This document shows positions 8,035 through 11,955 of a stretch of DNA of 11,955 bases, in pieces. Under the pieces are notes generated by a model that worked only from the letters and a program-made list of their open reading frames with translations, was not told the DNA's origin and searched no databases. This DNA comes from an uncultured Anaerotruncus sp. Lineage in GTDB: Bacteria > Bacillota > Clostridia > Oscillospirales > Ruminococcaceae. Each line of letters starts with the position of its first letter. The stretch's first letter is position 1. Both the position numbers and the translations under genes were made by a program. Location: NCBI RefSeq assembly GCF_902490045.1, contig NZ_CABUCJ010000075.1, positions 1-11,955 on the forward strand. The letters run 5' to 3'.

Positions 8035-8745
8035 ATGCGGCCGGTGTTTTATGACCTGCATATCCACTCCTGCCTCTCCCCCTGCGGGGACATGGACATG
8101 ACCCCCAACAACATCCTCAACATGGCGCTTCTGAAAGAGCTCGACCTCATCGCGCTGACCGACCACAACTCCTCCAAAAACTGCCCGGCGCTGCTGCGCG
8201 CCGCCGAGGGGTCAGGCCTCACGGTGCTGCCGGGCATGGAGCTGACGACCGCCGAGGAGGTGCACGTCGTCTGCCTCTTCCCCGCACTGGAAAATGCGAT
8301 GGATTTCGACGGGTATGTGCATGAACGCCTGCCCGACATCGACAACGTCCCCGAGATCTTCGGCCCGCAGCAGATCCTCGACTGGCGGGACGAGCCCGCC
8401 GGCCTCGAGCAGAAGCTGCTCATCAACGCGACGACGATCGAAATCTCCGACCTGCCCGCGCTCGTCAGGGGCTACGGCGGGTTCTGCTATCCCGCGCACA
8501 TCGACCGCGCGAGCAACAGCGTGCTCTCCAACCTCGGCTTCATCCCGCCCGAATGCGCTTTCCGCGCCCTTGAGGTCGCGAACCCGGAGGCGTTCTTCGC
8601 GGACGGGAGGAATCAGGCGTACAAAGAGGGGTACGCTATCGTTACAAGCTCGGACGCGCACTATCTCGAAAACCTCTCCGAGCGGGAACACTGCATCCAC
8701 CTCGACACGGTGGATTTTGAAGGGCTGGCGAAGCGCCTCGCATGA
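8035..8745 (+). CDS. PHP-domain metal-dependent phosphoesterase
   Basis: A 236-aa soluble protein of the PHP superfamily. The metal-binding motifs are in the expected order: DLHIHS (H9, H11), LTDHN (D43, H44), GMEL (E69), EVHVV (H77), CYPAHID (H155) and SSDAH (D207, H209). PHP enzymes hydrolyse phosphate esters with a multi-metal centre; the substrate cannot be told from sequence. Strong GAGGAGG at 8021-8027 precedes the ATG. It is 34 nt after the second DRTGG gene, and its stop overlaps the next start (ATGA), so it belongs to the operon. Its role next to an H2-sensing module is unknown; turnover of a phosphorylated signal is one speculative idea. Confidence 0.88.
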   Translation: MRPVFYDLHIHSCLSPCGDMDMTPNNILNMALLKELDLIALTDHNSSKNCPALLRAAEGSGLTVLPGMELTTAEEVHVVCLFPALENAMDFDGYVHERLPDIDNVPEIFGPQQILDWRDEPAGLEQKLLINATTIEISDLPALVRGYGGFCYPAHIDRASNSVLSNLGFIPPECAFRALEVANPEAFFADGRNQAYKEGYAIVTSSDAHYLENLSEREHCIHLDTVDFEGLAKRLA

Positions 8746-9146
8746 AAATGAAAAGAATCGAATGGATCATCCTCGCGGCGGTGGTCGCCGTGTGCGCCGG
8801 ACTGGCGCTTTTCTTTTATTGGCCGCGCTCGGGCGACACGGTGGCGGTCGTCTCGGTGGACGGGGCGGAGTTCTGCCGCATCGACCTCGGCAGGACCGCG
8901 CGGCCCTACACCTTCCGCATCGAGGGGGAGACGGGCAGGCCGGTCTCCTTTGAGGTCGCCGACGGGCGTGCGCGCTTTGTCGGGGTCACCTGTCCCGACC
9001 ACATCTGCGAACGCACCGGATGGTGCGGCGCGCCGGGCGAACGGGCGGTCTGCATGCCCAACCGCACCACCCTCGTCTGCTATGAGCGCGGGGAGCTGCC
9101 GCCCGGCGACGGGGCCCGGTGGGTCACCGAGTCGGACCACCCCTAG
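8742..9146 (+). CDS. Membrane-anchored NusG domain II (DUF1312-like) protein
   Basis: A 134-aa protein with a short basic N-terminus and one membrane segment (about 8-27), followed by a predicted extracytoplasmic domain. The C-terminal half has the NusG-domain-II pattern CPDHIC (84-89), GW (93-94) and VCMPN (103-107). In family members I recall, this domain occurs alone in anaerobes or beside Rnf-like and polyprenyl-synthesis genes; its function is not established. Beyond the usual three Cys (C84, C89, C104) it has C45, C95 and C113 outside the membrane segment. It overlaps the PHP gene by 4 nt, so it is translationally coupled and ends the operon. No clear terminator follows. Confidence 0.85.
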   Translation: MKMKRIEWIILAAVVAVCAGLALFFYWPRSGDTVAVVSVDGAEFCRIDLGRTARPYTFRIEGETGRPVSFEVADGRARFVGVTCPDHICERTGWCGAPGERAVCMPNRTTLVCYERGELPPGDGARWVTESDHP

Positions 9147-9362
9147 ACGGCGCGCGGCGGAAACGCGCGGCAGGAGAAATCCGGCCGCGTGAAATTTGAC
9201 GTTTGAACCGGCCGCAGGGCGGGAAAGATAGAAGCAAGCGGCTGCCTGCTTTCCGTCCCACGCGCCGCGCGTCTGCGGCCGCGCAGGGCACCCTCCCTGC
9301 CGCAAGGCCCGCGCTTACGGCTGCGCCGGGCGGCCTGCCTGCGCCAAAAGCTTTGAAGGGGT

Positions 9363-9394
9363 CCGGGGGGAACTTTCCCGAAAGTTCCCCCCGG
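9363..9394. repeat. Perfect 14-bp stem hairpin with flanking A-tract
   Basis: CCGGGGGGAACTTT (9363-9376) pairs fully with AAAGTTCCCCCCGG (9381-9394) around a 4-nt loop. TTGAAAAAAAA follows on the plus strand. There is no T-run after the stem on either strand, so it is not a standard intrinsic terminator. The sequence around it (GAAGGGGTCCGGGGGGAAC) resembles, from memory, intergenic elements seen many times in Oscillospirales-type genomes. It may be a copy of a dispersed repeat. Confidence 0.55.
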
Positions 9395-9403
9395 TTGAAA
9401 AAA

Positions 9404-9432
9404 AAGACAAACTGTGATAGACTTTTTATACG
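9404..9432 (+). promoter_or_regulatory. Weak candidate promoter for the small membrane protein genes
   Basis: AAGACA (9404-9409, 4 of 6) and TATACG (9427-9432, 4 of 6) are 17 bp apart, just after the hairpin's A-tract and about 50 nt before the ATG at 9481. Other pairings nearby, such as TTGAAA at 9395-9400, are possible, so the exact boxes are uncertain. Confidence 0.35.
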
Positions 9433-9480
9433 GGGCGGGCGCTGCCCGCCGGGACGCCTGTCAAAAAAGGAGGCATTGCC

Positions 9481-9705
9481 ATGGACGCGGTACAACGGGT
9501 GATCGACTGGGGAATGGAACGGTTCCGGGGATTCTCCGTCCGGGACGTCGCGATCTTCAAAACCTGCCTGCTGTCGATCGGCACGCTGCTCGGGGTGTAT
9601 TTTGTAAAGCCCCTCAAAAAGCTCGCGCCGGTTGTGTGGGTGGCGGCCGTCGCTTCCTATGCCTATTTGATCTGGAGGATGTTCTTTGCCGATGAACAAC
9701 AGTGA
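9481..9705 (+). CDS. Small two-helix membrane protein
   Basis: A 74-aa protein. About 25 soluble N-terminal residues precede two hydrophobic segments (about 27-43 and 50-68), joined by a KPLKK loop. The pattern around DVAIFKTCLLSIGTLLG resembles small clostridial proteins that databases label 'permease of phosphate ABC transporter', a name without functional support. AAGGAGG at 9467-9473 gives a clear start. Its end overlaps the next gene, so the two are probably co-translated. No function can be assigned. Confidence 0.75.
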   Translation: MDAVQRVIDWGMERFRGFSVRDVAIFKTCLLSIGTLLGVYFVKPLKKLAPVVWVAAVASYAYLIWRMFFADEQQ

Positions 9706-9916
9706 CCCTGACCGCAAGATCATTGACTTTGATAAGATTAAACGCCGGGAGCAGAACCGCCACCGGGCGCGCCGCCGCGCGGGCTGGATTACCGCCGCGG
9801 TGATCGCGGCGGCGGTGCTGGTCGTCGGCGTTTTTCTGTTTTTCCAGTTCCGCGAGGCGGTGGAGGACAAGGGCTTCTGGCAGAACTTCAACTCCGCCGC
9901 GGTCGCCGCGCTTTGA
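9686..9916 (+). CDS. Small single-pass membrane protein, unknown function
   Basis: A 76-aa protein with a highly charged, basic N-terminus (about 9-32, rich in Arg and Lys) and one membrane segment (about 33-55). A short C-terminal tail is probably outside the cell. The TTG at 9686 is 7 nt after GGAGG (9674-9678), a good spacing; the ATG at 9692 is 13 nt away, so the TTG start is slightly favoured. It overlaps the preceding gene by 14-20 nt depending on start. I do not recognise the family. Confidence 0.65.
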   Translation: MPMNNSDPDRKIIDFDKIKRREQNRHRARRRAGWITAAVIAAAVLVVGVFLFFQFREAVEDKGFWQNFNSAAVAAL

Positions 9917-9942
9917 TTTCCAATGGAAAGAATGAACCGCAG

Positions 9943-10851
9943 ATGAAGAAAAACAGACTCTACACCCTGCTCGCGCTGCTCGTGATCCTCTTCTGGGGGA
10001 CGACCTTCGTGTCGACCAAAATCCTGCTGACGCGGCTCTCCCCCGTGCAGATCATGCTGCTGCGCTACCTGATCGCCTACGCGGCGCTGCTCGTCATCCA
10101 TCCGAAATTTCACCGCCCGGAGGGGCTGCGTCAGGAGCTGTGCTGCATCGCCGCGGCGCTCTGCGGCAGCACCCTCTATTTTCTGGCGGAAAACACCGCG
10201 CTCTCCTATACGCAGGCCTCCAACGTGAGCCTGCTCATCTCGGCCGCGCCCATCCTCACGTCGGTCGTGGCGCACCTTTTCACGCGGGACGAGCGCCTCA
10301 CCCGCCACGCGTTCTACGGTTTTTTCCTCGCGATGGCGGGCATCTTCCTCGTCGTCTTCAACGGACACTTCGTGCTGAAGCTTTCCCCGGCGGGCGACCT
10401 GCTCGCCCTGGCGGCCGCCCTCTCGTGGGCGTTTTACACGGTCATCCTGCGCAAGATCGACAGCCGCTACCAGCCGGTCTATATCACCCGGCGCATCTTC
10501 TTCTATTCGATCGTCACCATGCTGCCCTGCCTGCTCTTTGACCGCGCGCCCTTCGACCCTGCGGTGCTGCGCCTGCCCGAGGTGTGGGGGAACCTGCTCT
10601 TCCTCGGGGTCGTGGCCTCCTCCCTCTGCTATGTGCTCTGGTACCATGTGGTCGGGCAGCTCGGCGCGGTGCGCGCCAACAATTTCGTCTACCTCAACCC
10701 GCTCGTCACGATGCTCGCGTCGGTCGCCGTGCTCCACGAGCGGATCACCCTGCTGATGCTGGCGGGCGCGGGACTCATCCTGATGGGCGTCATGATCGCC
10801 GAGGGGACCTTCCCGCGCAGGAACCAGCCCCAGCCCGCCAATACGCCGTAA
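9943..10851 (+). CDS. EamA/DMT-superfamily transporter
   Basis: A 302-aa integral membrane protein with about ten hydrophobic segments in two EamA-type halves. Recognisable parts are the N-terminal LFWGTTFVSTK (16-26), the ENTALSYTQAS segment of the first half, and LSWAFYTVILRK and FVYLNPLVTMLASV in the second half. DMT exporters move metabolites or amino acids; the substrate is unknown. I chose the ATG at 9943 because its sequence begins MKKNRLYTLL just before helix 1, with GGAAAG 12 nt upstream. An in-frame TTG at 9913 would add ten residues. The length is typical of the family. Confidence 0.9.
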   Translation: MKKNRLYTLLALLVILFWGTTFVSTKILLTRLSPVQIMLLRYLIAYAALLVIHPKFHRPEGLRQELCCIAAALCGSTLYFLAENTALSYTQASNVSLLISAAPILTSVVAHLFTRDERLTRHAFYGFFLAMAGIFLVVFNGHFVLKLSPAGDLLALAAALSWAFYTVILRKIDSRYQPVYITRRIFFYSIVTMLPCLLFDRAPFDPAVLRLPEVWGNLLFLGVVASSLCYVLWYHVVGQLGAVRANNFVYLNPLVTMLASVAVLHERITLLMLAGAGLILMGVMIAEGTFPRRNQPQPANTP

Positions 10852-10863
10852 GGAGGGCGCGCT

Positions 10864-11955
10864 TTGGACAAACAGAAGATCAGGGGCTACTGTATCGTAT
10901 CGGCGTTTACCGTGGTCCTCTACCTCGCGCTGAGCAACATGGACCGCCTGACGGGGGCGCTGCGCGTCGCGGGCGGCCTGCTGGCCCCCTTTTTTACCGG
11001 CGTGGCCATCGCCTTCATTCTCAACAATGTGATGGTCCTCTTTGAAAAGAAGGTGTTTTACCGGCTCGCGGAGGGGAGGAACCCCCGCTCCGCCCGGCTG
11101 GTGCGGCCGCTTTCGCTCGTGTCCACCTACCTGGTCACCTTCGCCGCGGTCGGCGTGCTGCTGTGGGTCGTGGTGCCGCAGCTGGCCGCGAGCGTCGTCA
11201 CGCTCGGCAACAACATCCCCGCCTATCTGGAATCCCTCCGGGTGCTGGGCGGACGGCTCCAGGGGGAGCTCGCCCTGCCCGCCGAGGCGCTCGAGCAGCT
11301 TTCCGCCTGGTTCTCCCAGGCGGCGGACGCGCTGCTGAATTTCCTCGTCGACTTTGTCCCGCGGATGCTCGGATATGTCGTCTCGTTCGGCGGCGGCGTG
11401 GTCACCTTTGTCATCGGCGTCATCGTATCCATCCACCTGCTGATGAGCAAGGAAAAGCTGCTCTCCCAGGCCGGCCGCCTCGGGCGCGCCTTCCTGCCCG
11501 CGCGGGCCGCCGGATGGCTGGGCGGCGCGGCGCAGGTCTCGATCGAAACGTTCGGTAACTATGTCTCCGGGCAGCTGCTCGACGCGCTGATCGTCGGGAT
11601 CGTGAGCGTGATCGGCCTTTCGGTTTTCCGCTTCCCCTATGCGATGCTGATCGGCGTCGTCATGGGCGTCACCAACATCATCCCCTTCTTCGGGCCGTTT
11701 ATCGGCGCGGTGCCGGGGGTCTTCCTCCTGTTGATGATCGACCCCCTTCGCGCCCTGTGGTACATCCTCTTCGTGGTCGTCGTCCAGCAGGTCGACGGCA
11801 ACATCATCGCCCCCAAGGTGATCGGCGGCTCGGTCGGGCTGCCGCCGCTGTGGGTGCTCTTCGCCGTGACGATCGGCGGCGGGCTGTTCGGGGTGGCGGG
11901 CATGATCCTCGGCACGCCCGTCTTCGCAATCATCTATATCCTGCTCGGACGCGCC
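10864..11955 (+). CDS. AI-2E family membrane protein (partial, 3' end off window)
   Basis: An open frame of 364 codons runs to the window end without a stop. The TTG at 10864 is 7 nt after AGGAGG (10851-10856), which marks it as the start; no better ATG is near. The protein has N-terminal membrane segments, a soluble middle region (about 120-175), and the hallmark C-terminal motifs: NIIPFFGPFIGAVPG (271-285), QQVDGNIIAPKVIGGSVGL (308-326) and GGGLFGVAGMILGTP near 340-354. The family includes the proposed AI-2 exporter YdiK/TqsA and Na+/H+ antiporter-like members, so the substrate is open. Most of the domain is present; only a C-terminal tail is missing. Confidence 0.9.
   Translation, partial: MDKQKIRGYCIVSAFTVVLYLALSNMDRLTGALRVAGGLLAPFFTGVAIAFILNNVMVLFEKKVFYRLAEGRNPRSARLVRPLSLVSTYLVTFAAVGVLLWVVVPQLAASVVTLGNNIPAYLESLRVLGGRLQGELALPAEALEQLSAWFSQAADALLNFLVDFVPRMLGYVVSFGGGVVTFVIGVIVSIHLLMSKEKLLSQAGRLGRAFLPARAAGWLGGAAQVSIETFGNYVSGQLLDALIVGIVSVIGLSVFRFPYAMLIGVVMGVTNIIPFFGPFIGAVPGVFLLLMIDPLRALWYILFVVVVQQVDGNIIAPKVIGGSVGLPPLWVLFAVTIGGGLFGVAGMILGTPVFAIIYILLGRA

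Larger units (their letters stand above)
9147..9480. other. Noncoding, hairpin-rich gap
   Basis: These 334 nt have open frames on both strands, but none has a plausible ribosome binding site and product; the composition is very GC-rich. Contents: two CCGGCCGC direct repeats (9181-9188, 9208-9215), a GCAGGG...CCCTGC inverted repeat near 9284-9301, the long hairpin at 9363-9394, an A-tract, a weak promoter candidate, and a 7-bp hairpin (GGCGGGC at 9434-9440 with GCCCGCC at 9444-9450) in the leader of the next gene. I recognise no tRNA or riboswitch. Confidence 0.6.

Noticed and set aside
9363..9394. Hairpin as an intrinsic terminator for the HydS-like operon
   Set aside because: An A-run, not a T-run, follows on the plus strand, and no T-run follows on the minus strand.
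9203..9502. Plus-strand frame of 99 codons in the noncoding gap
   Set aside because: It runs through the hairpin, lacks a good ribosome binding site, and overlaps the better supported start at 9481.
9124..11436. Minus-strand frame of 770 codons across the gap and the transporter genes
   Set aside because: It overlaps clearly recognised transporters in antisense and its translation is low complexity.

Overview
The window comes from an anaerobic bacterium. High GC, strong GGAGG-type ribosome binding sites, TTG starts and the gene families together point to a GC-rich Clostridia lineage (Oscillospirales-like). That placement is inferred from gene content and style, not from a marker gene.

Layout. 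(1) Positions 135-5192, minus strand: a five-gene operon for a soluble NAD-linked, probably electron-bifurcating [FeFe] hydrogenase. In transcription order it is hydC (NuoE-like), a stand-alone histidine-kinase-type ATPase, a small thioredoxin-fold 2Fe-2S protein, hydB (NuoF-like) and hydA (catalytic subunit). An intrinsic terminator follows at 91-122. (2) Positions 5193-5500: a 308-bp divergent control region. It holds a near-consensus Rex operator lying exactly on the -10 box of the hydrogenase promoter, a leader hairpin, a further inverted repeat, and an extended -10 promoter facing the other way. (3) Positions 5501-9146, plus strand: DRTGG protein, anti-sigma-factor-type ATPase, a group D (HydS-like) [FeFe] hydrogenase with sensory-type active-site changes, a second DRTGG protein, a PHP phosphoesterase, and a membrane-anchored NusG-domain-II protein. 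(4) Positions 9147-9480: a noncoding, hairpin-rich gap. (5) Positions 9481-11955, plus strand: two small membrane proteins of unknown role, an EamA/DMT-family exporter, and an AI-2E-family membrane protein that runs off the window.

How the parts may work together. HydABC would couple NADH and reduced ferredoxin oxidation to H2 production, or run in reverse. Rex senses NADH/NAD+, so an operator on the -10 box would switch the operon on when NADH builds up. The divergent operon looks like an H2 or redox sensing module: a hydrogenase-like protein whose proton-relay cysteine is alanine, with two ATPases of the kinase/anti-sigma fold and two DRTGG proteins. No sigma factor, anti-sigma antagonist, phosphatase or response regulator is in the window, so the output of this module is unknown. 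The sensing role is an inference from family knowledge and gene neighbourhood.

I found no rRNA, tRNA, CRISPR array or mobile element.
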